Of a DNA stretch of 64,000 nucleotides, positions 54,391-63,300 are shown piece by piece (the stretch's first letter is position 1; each line of letters starts with the position of its first letter). The DNA lies in NCBI RefSeq assembly GCF_022376295.1, contig NZ_CP060140.1:310001-374000 (forward strand), given 5' to 3'. The notes beneath the pieces are model-generated. The model worked only from the letters and a program-made list of their open reading frames with translations. It had not been told where the DNA came from and did no database searches. The translations under genes were made by a program, and so were the position numbers. Origin of the DNA: Nodularia sphaerocarpa UHCC 0038. Lineage in GTDB: Bacteria > Cyanobacteriota > Cyanobacteriia > Cyanobacteriales > Nostocaceae.

Positions 54391-54488
54391 GGCCTTGCTG
54401 AACTAAGATATTACCTTTCTTTTTCTTCCTACCTTTGCGCCTTTGCGCCTTTGCGTGAACCTAATTCATATTTAAAATCAGCAACGCC
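54391..54488. mobile_element. Miniature element family A, copy 2
   Basis: 98 bp, ends GGCCTTGCTGA and TCAGCAACGCC, flanked by a perfect 8-bp duplication CAGGAGGT (54383-54390 and 54489-54496). The interior resembles copy 1 (CTTCCTACCTTTGCGCC). The right-hand duplication is the ribosome-binding site of the Uma2 gene. Confidence 0.88.
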
Positions 54489-54499
54489 CAGGAGGTCTT

Positions 54500-55039
54500 A
54501 TGTCTCTCACTGTCAAAGACTTAGAGAAAATCCAAGCAGCTCATCCTGACTATCGCATGGAATTGGTAGACGGGAACGTAGTTGTTATGAGTCCATCAGG
54601 TTACGAGTCGGAAGAAGTAGGAACTGAATTTGCCCGACTGTTGGGTAATTGGGTGAGGCCTCGCCAGTTAGGACGTGTAGCTGGTTCCAGTGCTGGCTTT
54701 CGATTACCTAACAAAGATTTACGCGCTCCCGATGTATCATTTGTCCGAGCAGATAGGCTCAAACGTTCTACAGAAGATTATGCCGAATTGTTGCCTGATT
54801 TAGTCGTTGAGGTAAAATCTAAAACCGATTCCCTAGATAAACTCAGAGAAAAAATTCAAGAATTTATCAGCCTGGGGACTAAAATCGGCATTTTGATTGA
54901 CCCTAGAAGCAGAACTATGGAAGTTTACCGTTCTAATGAGAAAATAGTATTACAAAATAATGATGTGCTGACCTTACCCGACTTACTCCCCGGCTGGGAA
55001 GTGAACATTGCCGAAATTTGGTCGCCAGTGTTCGAGTAA
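54500..55039 (+). CDS. Uma2-family (DUF820) putative endonuclease
   Basis: A 179-residue member of the Uma2/DUF820 family, abundant in cyanobacteria and built on a PD-(D/E)XK nuclease-like fold. Motifs seen: MELVDGNVVVMSPSG, LRAPDVSFV (Asp), DLVVEVKSKTDSLDKLREKI (Glu and Lys) and GTKIGILIDP. The start is fixed by AGGAGG at 54490-54495, four to five bases upstream. That site is one half of the target duplication made by a miniature element (54391-54488), so the upstream promoter has been moved away by about 106 bp. Role unknown; many copies exist per genome. Confidence 0.9.
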   Translation: MSLTVKDLEKIQAAHPDYRMELVDGNVVVMSPSGYESEEVGTEFARLLGNWVRPRQLGRVAGSSAGFRLPNKDLRAPDVSFVRADRLKRSTEDYAELLPDLVVEVKSKTDSLDKLREKIQEFISLGTKIGILIDPRSRTMEVYRSNEKIVLQNNDVLTLPDLLPGWEVNIAEIWSPVFE

Positions 55040-55059
55040 TATTACGCGCACCCGAAACT

Positions 55060-55087
55060 ACGAATTACGAATTACGAATTACGAATT
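55060..55087. repeat. Heptameric tandem repeat (ACGAATT)
   Basis: Four exact copies of a 7-base unit between the Uma2 gene and dapB. Confidence 0.8.
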
Positions 55088-55095
55088 ATCAAACT

Positions 55096-55932
55096 ATGAC
55101 AAATCAAGCTCTTATCCCAGTTATTGTAAACGGTGCAGCCGGCAAAATGGGTCGTGAAGTAATTAAAGCCGTAGCCCAAGCACCAGATTTAAACTTAGTG
55201 GCTGCAATTGACACCAGTCCAGAACATCAAGATCAAGATGCTGGAGAATTGGCGGGTTTAAGCGAACCTTTAGAAGTGCCAATTACCAACCAATTTGAAG
55301 CCATGCTGGGTTATGTAGCTGGCGATAGAAACTCTCCTCCAGGGGTGATGGTAGACTTTACCCACCCTGATGGAGTTTATGATAATGTGCGGAGTGCGAT
55401 CGCCTATGGGATTCGTCCAGTAGTCGGAACTACAGGCTTAAGTCCAGAACAACTCCAAGAATTAGCCGACTTTGCCGAAAAAGCTAGTACCGGTTGTTTA
55501 ATTATTCCTAACTTTTCTATAGGGATGGTACTTTTACAACAAGCCGCAGTCACAGCTTCCCAATATTTCGACCATGTAGAAATTATTGAACTCCACCACA
55601 ACCAAAAAGCCGATGCTCCCAGTGGTACGGCAATTCAAACCGCACAATTACTAGGAGAACTTGGTAAACCTTTTAACACAGCTATTGTAGAAGAAACAGA
55701 AAAAATACCAGGAGCCAGGGGTAGTTTAGCAGAAGAAGGGATTAGAATTCATAGTATCCGCCTGCCGGGACTCATAGCCCATCAAGAAGTGATTTTTGGC
55801 GCACCCGGTCAAATTTATACATTAAGACATGATACAAGCGATCGCTCCTGTTATATGCCAGGAGTCCTGTTAGCAATTCGCAAAGTCTCACAGCTAAAGT
55901 CCTTAGTGTATGGATTAGAAAAAATTCTTTAA
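55096..55932 (+). CDS. dapB: 4-hydroxy-tetrahydrodipicolinate reductase
   Basis: NAD(P)H-dependent step of lysine and diaminopimelate synthesis. I start at the ATG at 55096 (MTNQALIPVIV) directly before the Rossmann motif NGAAGKMGRE; an upstream frame to 55018 reads through tandem repeats and the Uma2 tail. Conserved segments: VDFTHPDGVYDN, GTTGLSP, the catalytic EIIELHHNQKADAPSGTA and the C-terminal HDTSDRSCYMPGVLLA. 278 residues, normal length. Confidence 0.95.
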   Translation: MTNQALIPVIVNGAAGKMGREVIKAVAQAPDLNLVAAIDTSPEHQDQDAGELAGLSEPLEVPITNQFEAMLGYVAGDRNSPPGVMVDFTHPDGVYDNVRSAIAYGIRPVVGTTGLSPEQLQELADFAEKASTGCLIIPNFSIGMVLLQQAAVTASQYFDHVEIIELHHNQKADAPSGTAIQTAQLLGELGKPFNTAIVEETEKIPGARGSLAEEGIRIHSIRLPGLIAHQEVIFGAPGQIYTLRHDTSDRSCYMPGVLLAIRKVSQLKSLVYGLEKIL

Positions 55933-55950
55933 CTGGCAAAATCAGCAATT

Positions 55951-56625
55951 ATGTTAGTTCCACTCACCCGGAAAAAATTTGAACAACTCATCCCCTTCAT
56001 TGCTACTGGCGCGCAGTACAAGTACTACGCGGGGAAATTCTCAAATTTTTTGCAGCGACTGTTAATTTCTGTCATCGCCATAGCGATAATTCTGCTAGCG
56101 GAAGTTTTGTTGAGACTAGAATTTGGCCCCATCACATTTTTAATTGGAGTCATGGGTGCTTTCTTTTGGCTGTGGTATCCCGTGTTTCAAGCAAGTGTAC
56201 GTAATGTAAAATGTCGCCGTTATAAATACAGTGGCTTTTTTCGGGGTCGAGTTCTAGATTGGTGGATTACAGACGAATTAATGGGAAAACAAGAAACAGT
56301 AAACAACAAAGGTGAGTTAGTAATTGTTGAAAACAGAGAAAAACGCATAAACTTAGAAGTTGGAGACAACACAGGATTTACCGTAGAGTTACGAGCGCCA
56401 TTACGTAACTCTCACAAAGTCATAGTTCGGGGTCAAATTGCCGAAATGATAGTTATGTCGAACCGTTCTGACTTAAGCAGCATTGAAGACTTCAGCGATG
56501 TATATATTCCCAGCCATGACTTGTGGGTAAACGACTATCCTTATCTGAGAAGAGACTTCTTTAACGAAGTCAGTCGCCGTTTGCGTAAAAAACAACCAGA
56601 AAAACCACCCCGCCGTCGCCAGTAA
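55951..56625 (+). CDS. Conserved cyanobacterial membrane protein
   Basis: A 224-residue protein. Two close transmembrane helices at about residues 35-53 and 60-80 (LLISVIAIAIILLAEVLL, ITFLIGVMGAFFWLWYPVF), then a long soluble domain with CRRYKYSGFFRGRVLDWW and a strongly basic C-terminus ending in PPRRRQ. It starts 18 bp after dapB, so co-transcription is likely. Homologues in databases are sometimes labelled phosphate ABC transporter permease, for which I see no support. Function unknown. Confidence 0.75.
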   Translation: MLVPLTRKKFEQLIPFIATGAQYKYYAGKFSNFLQRLLISVIAIAIILLAEVLLRLEFGPITFLIGVMGAFFWLWYPVFQASVRNVKCRRYKYSGFFRGRVLDWWITDELMGKQETVNNKGELVIVENREKRINLEVGDNTGFTVELRAPLRNSHKVIVRGQIAEMIVMSNRSDLSSIEDFSDVYIPSHDLWVNDYPYLRRDFFNEVSRRLRKKQPEKPPRRRQ

Positions 56626-56887
56626 CAGTTATCAGTTATCAGTTATCAGTTATCAGTCAAGAGATATAATTGGATCGGATTGCCTGACTAAATCGGCGTG
56701 ATACAGCGGATTCTTTTGTTATGGGATACATCATAGCCCCCTCATCGCTTGCGGTGAACCAGCGCTGTAGGCGGGTTTCCCACCGTAGGCGACTGGTGAA
56801 CCCGAAGGGGGAGGGGGTTGGGGGTGGGGTTCTTGTACCTCGTAACACCGGGAAGTGCTGTAACTGTTCACTGTTCACTGTTCACTG
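56626..56887. repeat. Heptamer arrays and GC-rich repeat between convergent genes
   Basis: CAGTTAT occurs four times at 56626-56653, starting directly after the stop codon of the membrane protein gene, and a CACTGTT array lies at about 56863-56889, ending at the stop region of cobH. Between them is a GC-rich stretch of short palindromic fragments (about 56735-56830). No gene. Confidence 0.75.
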
Positions 56888-57514
56888 TTAATTTTTAACT
56901 CTCTCCTGTCCATAGGCTTGCCAAGCCAAATCCACCAGTCCATCAACAATAGCAGATGCGACAATGGCATTACCTTTGCGACTGTTAATTATAATGTGAG
57001 GAACTTGAGAATCTTGCAAACCCTCCTTAGCCTTATCAGCATTCACAAATCCCACTGGAGTCGCAATTATCAAAGCAGGCTGAATTTCTTCAGATGCAAT
57101 TAACTCCACCAAAGCAGTCAGTGCTGTTTGTGCTTGACCCACCACAAAAATCCCCTCTGGGTAACGCTTGGCTAAAGTTTCAATTCCCCAAGCCGCACGA
57201 GATTTTTCTTTTTGGGGACGCGTTACAGTTTCCAGACTGCAATAAACTGGATTAGCAAAAGTATTTTGAATATCCTGGGCAATACCTACCTGTACCATCG
57301 GCACATCTACCACAATTGTAGTCCGTGCTGCTAAAGCTGCTGCACCAGCTTGTAAAGCACGTTCAGAAAAGCGAATCAGAGATTTATATTCAAAATCAGC
57401 CGTGGCATATATTACCCGCCGGACAATTTCATACTCTGCTGGTGAAAAAACATGATCACCTATTTCACTATCAATGATTGCTAAACTTTGAGCATCCGTT
57501 ACGTGCCATTCCAT
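56888..57514 (-). CDS. cobH: Precorrin-8X methylmutase
   Basis: Moves the C11 methyl to C12 in corrin ring synthesis for cobalamin (CobH/CbiC). 208 residues. Conserved segments: RRVIYATADFEY, AGAAALAARTTIVVDVPMVQVGI, VVGQAQTALTALVELI and ALIIATPVGFVNADKAKEGL. Where I recall a catalytic His in CobH/CbiC (R-x-I-H), this protein has Tyr (RRVIYATADF); this seems to be shared by cyanobacterial members. No other cobalamin genes are in this window. Confidence 0.9.
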   Translation of the reverse strand: MEWHVTDAQSLAIIDSEIGDHVFSPAEYEIVRRVIYATADFEYKSLIRFSERALQAGAAALAARTTIVVDVPMVQVGIAQDIQNTFANPVYCSLETVTRPQKEKSRAAWGIETLAKRYPEGIFVVGQAQTALTALVELIASEEIQPALIIATPVGFVNADKAKEGLQDSQVPHIIINSRKGNAIVASAIVDGLVDLAWQAYGQERVKN

Positions 57515-57607
57515 TGCTATTTAGCTCTAAGATACCAGCTTTCAGCTTATCAGCTTCAGGAACGTTGAGTGCTGAGTATTTTTATTTTGACTCAGCACTG
57601 AATAAAT

Positions 57608-58417
57608 TCAGGACTCCGCATTAGAAGAAGAACGAATCAAACCAGGAGACAGGTAGGCGACTAAAGCGCCAATCAGAAAACCAGAGATATTACGAACTAG
57701 AGGTAACCAATCGCTGGTGCGCGTCACCACTGGTCCAATACCGAAGGCAATAAACAAAATTCCCCACAAAGGTGAGAAAATTAACGCCCATTGCCAAGAA
57801 AAACCCTGTCCTTCTTTTTGCGGGTGAGCTGCAAATCCACAAACTATTCCCCCCACAACAGAAGTAACCAGTGTTAGTATCCATTGTTCCTTGGGTAGTC
57901 CAGGAACCACAGAGCAACCACCTTGAAGCAAACAGCCCTTAACAGAACTTAAAGCTTGTAAAATGGCTTGGTCTTCACCTTCATCTCGGACAAAATACAA
58001 ATTTCCGAAGCGGGTTTGCAATTCTATCCAAAAAGTCCGGGGTAGAAATTCATAAACGGCATCCCCCACACTAAAGCTGAGAATGTTACCGCCACGAGAA
58101 TCAGCAACTAGCAAAATGCTTTTATCATCTAAACCCCAATAATTAATTACTGCTCGACCTGGGGTGCGGTCGTACTGGGTTAATACTCGCAGTTTCCAGC
58201 CAGTTTCACCTTCAAATTTCTCTAAATCTGTTACCAGTTCTGATTCTTGAATATCTGTGAGCGTTTTAGCTAAATCAATAACTGGAGTTTGAAAGTTGGG
58301 TAATAAGTCAGGATTATCATAAGCCAATGCCGGGGGTGAGTGCATTACCCACATTGCCCCAGCCAAGAAAAATACAGCAATAGATACCAGAGTGCGTCGC
58401 CAAAAACAAGACTGCAT
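57608..58417 (-). CDS. psb32: TPM-domain protein, Psb32-like photosystem II repair factor
   Basis: A roughly 269-residue membrane protein. I start at the ATG at 58417 (MQSCFWRRTLV), which gives a standard signal peptide ending at ALAY; the frame runs on to 58456. The TPM domain (about residues 35-175) starts NPDLLPNFQTPVIDLAKTLT and contains GWKLRVLTQYDRTPGR and ILLVADSRGG. Three membrane helices follow. TPM proteins include Psb32, which protects photosystem II and speeds its repair, acting in the thylakoid lumen. The extended C-terminal helices are common in Nostocales homologues as I recall them. Confidence 0.75.
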   Translation of the reverse strand: MQSCFWRRTLVSIAVFFLAGAMWVMHSPPALAYDNPDLLPNFQTPVIDLAKTLTDIQESELVTDLEKFEGETGWKLRVLTQYDRTPGRAVINYWGLDDKSILLVADSRGGNILSFSVGDAVYEFLPRTFWIELQTRFGNLYFVRDEGEDQAILQALSSVKGCLLQGGCSVVPGLPKEQWILTLVTSVVGGIVCGFAAHPQKEGQGFSWQWALIFSPLWGILFIAFGIGPVVTRTSDWLPLVRNISGFLIGALVAYLSPGLIRSSSNAES

Positions 58418-58537
58418 GGACGTTGTTATATAAATATAAACGGTAGAAGTGAACAAGTTGTTTTAAAAAAGTATGGGAAAAGTGAGACTTCTTTACACTT
58501 CTTTACTTTACTCTAATCTAAGGTATTTAAGCAAAGG

Positions 58538-58660
58538 TTAGTCATTAGTCATTAGTCATTGGTCATTGGTCATTAGTCATTAGTCATTGGTCATTGGTCA
58601 TTGGTCATTGGTCATTGGTCATTGGTCATTGGTCATTGGTCATTGGTCATTGGTCATTGG
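58538..58660. repeat. Heptameric tandem repeat (GTCATTG/GTCATTA)
   Basis: About 17 copies of a 7-base unit at 58541-58660 with only A/G variation at the last position. Short runs of the same unit occur in both long direct repeats (19435-19460, 24170-24205) and near 52640-52670. Not a CRISPR: there are no spacers. Confidence 0.92.
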
Positions 58661-58711
58661 GAAGTTACCGTCTTCTCTCCCCGGCTCCCCTGCCTCTTCT
58701 CCCCCCTTCCC

Positions 58712-58773
58712 CCCTGCACCCTGCACCCTGCACCCTGCACCCTGCACCCTGCACCCTGCACCCTGCACCCTGC
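58712..58773. repeat. Heptameric tandem repeat (CCCTGCA)
   Basis: Nearly nine copies of a 7-base unit just past the GTCATTG array. A shorter relative occurs near 60177-60200 (CCCTGCACCCTGCC). Confidence 0.9.
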
Positions 58774-58786
58774 CCCCCTGCCTCTT

Positions 58787-59248
58787 CTACTCCCTACTCC
58801 CCACTCCCTTCTTAATTTCTCGTTCTCGCAACGTTAGGGGTGGTTTTTCATTAATTGGTAGGCGTTCAACTCTCCGTGCAGGTTTTGGGCGTGTAAAGGA
58901 CTTCCAAGCAGTTTTCACACCTACAATTAGGCTGCGAGTGCTGATTTGCACATTTTTAGCTTGTTTTCTCGCACTGTCCAGGCTTTGGTCAACTTGCTTA
59001 ACGACTTTACCTGCGCTTTGTACACCTTCACTGACATCATCGGTTAAATCTGTGATTTCCATTCCAGTTTTGCGGATGGAAATTAAAGTAGGTGGTAACT
59101 CCCGTGAGAGAGTGTCAAACAGCTTTTCTGCACTGCGCGCCGCACGCGCTAACTCCTGCAAAGCGGGTATAGCCGCTACCAATACAGCAGTTAGACTGGC
59201 GGCGACTAATAATAAAGACAGTCCCAACCAAAACAGGGGATCAATCAC
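58787..59248 (-). CDS. DUF948-like membrane protein
   Basis: A 153-residue protein with one N-terminal transmembrane helix (LFWLGLSLLLVAASLTAVLVAA) and an amphipathic helical region about 30-100 (ELARAARSAEKLFDTLSRELPPTLISIRKTGMEITDLTDDV), the pattern of DUF948 and related general-stress envelope proteins. The C-terminus is basic and probably disordered. It follows the YtxH-like gene by 20 bp and the two likely form an operon with the gene at 59725-60060. Confidence 0.75.
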   Translation of the reverse strand: MIDPLFWLGLSLLLVAASLTAVLVAAIPALQELARAARSAEKLFDTLSRELPPTLISIRKTGMEITDLTDDVSEGVQSAGKVVKQVDQSLDSARKQAKNVQISTRSLIVGVKTAWKSFTRPKPARRVERLPINEKPPLTLREREIKKGVGSRE

Positions 59249-59268
59249 GGTTATGCCATCTATGAGCG

Positions 59269-59610
59269 TTACAATTGCTGGGAAAGAGAGTCTGAGTCTT
59301 GTTCAGCTTGTTGCTGCTTCAAGTTTTGGCTTTCGCGTTGACTAGCATCTACACCAGCTGCGATCGCATCTTGCAGTTTCTCTAAGGTATCATCCCAATT
59401 TCTCACAGCACTGGCAGAAAGTCTATCTGCCTGAATTTGTACACTGGTTGATAAATCTTCTGCTAAATCTGGGATAGCATTAGCAGACTTTTGCAAAATT
59501 TTCCGCGTTTCGCGCCCTGTGCGCGGTGCTACGAGCAAACCAGTTAAAGCACCAATCGTAGCTCCCAGCATGAAACCGCCAAAAAATACTCCAGAACGAT
59601 TATTAGACAT
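59269..59610 (-). CDS. YtxH-domain protein
   Basis: A 113-residue protein. The start at 59610 (MSNNRSGVFFGGF) has a good AGGAGAGA ribosome-binding site; the frame runs upstream to 59670. The Gly-rich helix GGFMLGATIGALTGLLVAP followed by RTGRETRKIL is the YtxH signature. The rest is an amphipathic helix. YtxH proteins are stress-related and probably membrane-associated. Next to a DUF948-like gene, a pairing also seen in other bacteria. Confidence 0.85.
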   Translation of the reverse strand: MSNNRSGVFFGGFMLGATIGALTGLLVAPRTGRETRKILQKSANAIPDLAEDLSTSVQIQADRLSASAVRNWDDTLEKLQDAIAAGVDASQRESQNLKQQQAEQDSDSLSQQL

Positions 59611-59724
59611 CTTAATTGTTTCTCTCCTTACACCCATTTTAGGCGTGATTTTTACCCTACCAAGATTCAAATGATTCTATTTAATTACTGTATCTCGACA
59701 ATATACCCATCGGAAATGTTGCTT

Positions 59725-60060
59725 TTATCTAGCGACTGTCTTTTTTCTTAATTTCAACCCTTTCCAGCCAAAAGAGCGTCCCCAGAATCGCTTTCCTAAC
59801 AATAACAGACTGATAATTTGACGTACTTGTTGGATTTGTACCTGTAGCTTTTCGTTTCCTTGGCGCAGGCTATGAATCTTTTGCTGGCTAATCTCAAGAT
59901 TTTCAGGTGCTTGATACAAAACCGCATGAGTATGGCGTTCGTAGGCGTTGAGTTTATCAGCTATACACCCCAACCACTGCTTTAGTTTCCACACTCGCCA
60001 AGCTATGTAGAATAGTACCAGTGAAATGAGAGTGTTAATTACGACAACTGTCGTTACCAT
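59725..60060 (-). CDS. Small membrane-anchored coiled-coil protein
   Basis: A 111-residue protein with one N-terminal transmembrane helix (VVVINTLISLVLFYIAWRVW), a helical/coiled-coil middle (ISQQKIHSLRQGNEKLQVQIQQVRQIIS) and a strongly basic C-terminus (RFWGRSFGWKGLKLRKKTVAR). No known domain recognised. It precedes the YtxH and DUF948-like genes on the same strand (115 bp gap to the YtxH frame's chosen start) and may share their transcript. Confidence 0.7.
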   Translation of the reverse strand: MVTTVVVINTLISLVLFYIAWRVWKLKQWLGCIADKLNAYERHTHAVLYQAPENLEISQQKIHSLRQGNEKLQVQIQQVRQIISLLLLGKRFWGRSFGWKGLKLRKKTVAR

Positions 60061-60321
60061 TATTTATCTTTACCAAAATCAATCTTAGGAAATTATTTTG
60101 TATCGCTATGATTTTGTTCTAACTTCATCATAGCCATAGAACCTCACCGTTAATCTGATTGCACATCTTCAAACTCCCCCTGCACCCTGCCCCCTGCCCC
60201 CCTGCCTCTTCTCCCCTGCCTCTTCTTGAAGTTGCCAGAACCGAGTTATCACGCTAGTGTGGAGAGCTGCTATTGCTCTCGGCGTAGTAATTTCTCTTAG
60301 GATCTTCAGATAACTGGAACT

Positions 60322-63300
60322 ATGATTGAGCTTGGTTCACTGGTGCAGTCCCAGAACAACTATTTGGGAATAGGAAAAGTTACTGAGATATCTCCACCTG
60401 ATGTAATGGTTGAGTATTTCTGCTCAGGAGGGCAACGCCTCCAAAAAACTTTACCTTTAGATTCCCTTTCTCAAGTTAAACTTCAGCCTCAAACCCGATG
60501 CTACATTAGCGCACCCACCCAGGATACGTGGTTAATTGGCCGAATTTGTACCTGGGATGAAGATGCAGAAATGTATCAAATTGATTTACCAGATAAGAAA
60601 ACGACAATTGCCACGGAACAAGAAATTTATGTCCGTTGTAATATACCCATCACAGACCCGATTGAAACTCTGGCGATGAAGGGTCACGAAACACCCTACT
60701 TTCATGACAAAAGATTAACTTTTGTGAAATCTTTGATTAAACAACGCGCTATGAGTCGCGGCATGAGAGGGTTGATTTCGGCGAACATTGAACTTTATCC
60801 TCACCAAGTGGAAGTCGTTCGGCGGGTACTGGAAGACCCAATTCAGCGCTATTTATTAGCAGATGAGGTGGGACTCGGAAAAACCATCGAAGCGGGTGCG
60901 ATTCTCCGTCAATTCCTCATTGATGAACCAAAAAAAGGTGCGGTGGTATTGGTTCCGCAATATTTGCTTCCACAATGGCGGGCTGAGTTAGAAAATAAAT
61001 TTTACATCTCCCATTTTGGTAAACGGGTGGTGGTGCTGGCGCTGGAAGATGTCCACAGAATCAACCAGAAAGCGAATATCGGCTGCTTAATTTTAGATGA
61101 AGCCCATCATATTGCAGCGATGGCGACTTCTAGGGATGCAGCCGTGCGTCAGCGTTTTGAGTCTTGTAAAATTCTGGCTCATAAAAGCGATCGCCTACTT
61201 TTATTATCTGCTACTCCTGTCCTCAACCACGAGCAAGATTTTCTCGCCATGTTGCATCTGCTCGATCCTGTAACCTATAAATTACATGATTTGGCAGGTT
61301 TTCGCGCCAGGGTGAAAAATTGTCAGGAAATTGGCAGATTTCTCCTTTCTTTCCAAGAAGGTGCAAATGACACTGTTCTGAAAACTCACCTCAAAGAACT
61401 GCGAAAACTGTTTGCAGAGGATGAGTATTTGCTCAATCAGGCGGACAATTTAGAAAAGTCTTTAAAAGCCAAATCCACTGAGAAAGACCAAATTATCCGT
61501 GCAATTCGCAGCCACATCAGCGAAACCTATCGGCTACATCGGCGAATGCTGCGTAACCGTCGCGCTGCGGTGGAAGATGTCATCTTTGATCGGGATGTGA
61601 CACCAAAAGAAGAATATGATTTAGATGAGCGATCGCTTGATCTTCATGAACTCATAGAAAAATGGCGTACCACCGCCCCGAAAGAACAGCCCTATCAACA
61701 AATTTTTCTGCTGTTATTCCTCGCCTCTAGTACTTGGTTAGGAATTTTAGAACAAGTAATTAACGCCCGTTTAACAGGTAAAACTCCATCTCAACTCATC
61801 CCAGAGTTCAAAGAAAATGAACTTCGCATCTTAACTACAACCCCTAAATTTGCAGGGGAAGAAGAAATTCTGGAATCCTGTTTAAAAATTCTGCATCAAC
61901 CTGTCGATGAAGGCGAACGCACAGAAAATTTGAACACAGTGCTACTAAATCAGTTAGCTACATACTTCAAAATTTCCGCCAGTGTTCGCAGAAATAAGCC
62001 AGAATTAATCACTAGGATACAGCATAGAATTCGCCGACCCATTCCTGGGGATGTTTTGCCGAAAATTGTCGTATTTACAAGTTTTGTCCAATCTGGTAAA
62101 CAAATTGTCCAACTTTTAGCTAATAGCTTCGGTGCAGAGACAATTGCTAGCCATCAATTGGGCGAACCACGAGAAAAAGTTGCAGAAAACTTAACGAGAT
62201 TCCAGAATAATCCTGACTGCTTTATTTTAGTATGCGATCGCTCTGGAGAAGAAGGACTAAACCTGCAATTTGCCGACTGCTTCATTCACTTTGACCTACC
62301 TTGGTCTCCGAATAAATTAGAACAAAGAATTGGCAGATTTGACCGCATTGGGAGTAAAATCGGAGTTCAATCTTATGCCTTGCTTGGTCCTTTCTTAGAA
62401 GATAGTCCCCAAAATGCTTGGTATCAAGTTCTCAAAAATGGGTTTGACATCTTTGAAAGATCAATCGCCAGTCTACAATTTTATGTAGATGAAAAACTGC
62501 AAGAATTAGAAACAGCTTTGTTTCAATCAGGTGCTGCGGGATTATTAGCCATGATTTCGCCAATTCAGCAACAAATCACCGCCGAAACCTTGAAAATTAG
62601 CGAACAAACTGCACTGGATGAAATTGATATTCTCGATGAAGAAACCACCCAATATTTTCAAAACCTCGATGATTACGATGCAAGTCATGTAGAAATTAAA
62701 CAAGCAGTTGAAGGCTGGATGTGTGACGCACTGGGATTTAAATCAGTTAATAATCCCAACTCAGCAGAAATTAAGCGTTATCAACCCACAACTCGCACAT
62801 TGGTTTCTCTAGACGAGTTAAAAACTCACTTTGCGAATAATAATACAGACCAATTTGGGACTTACAATCGCCGGATAGCAAACCAAAATTCTGGTACTAA
62901 ACTCTTTCGCATTGGCGAAGGATTAGTAGAAGCACTCGTCAGCCATATAAATTGGGATGATAGAGGTAAAGCTTTTGCTGTCTGGCGCACCGATGAAACT
63001 TGGGATGCGAAAGAAGGTAAAGAATGGTTTGGTTTCCGATTCAATTTTGTAGTAGAAACACATTTAGAAGCCGTCAAGCAAGTTTTAACAACTTACAAAC
63101 TAGATAATTCCCAACTCAAAACCTTGAAGCGGCGAGTTGATGCTTTATTTCCCCCGATGTTAGAAACTATCTTTATTGATAGTCGCTCTAATCCCATGAG
63201 TTTGGTTGAAGATAAATCCCTCTTAAATATTCTCCAACGACCGTATAAAGACAGAAACAGTGATAGAGCTAGAGATTTTAATCTAGCAAAAGAGCGCTTA

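Noticed and set aside
58538..58773. Possible CRISPR array
   Set aside because: The repeats are contiguous 7-base units without spacers, and no cas genes are present.
58587..59345. + strand frames through the heptamer arrays (repeating VIGHWSL and LHPAPCT)
   Set aside because: They are translations of simple tandem repeats and run antisense through the DUF948-like gene.
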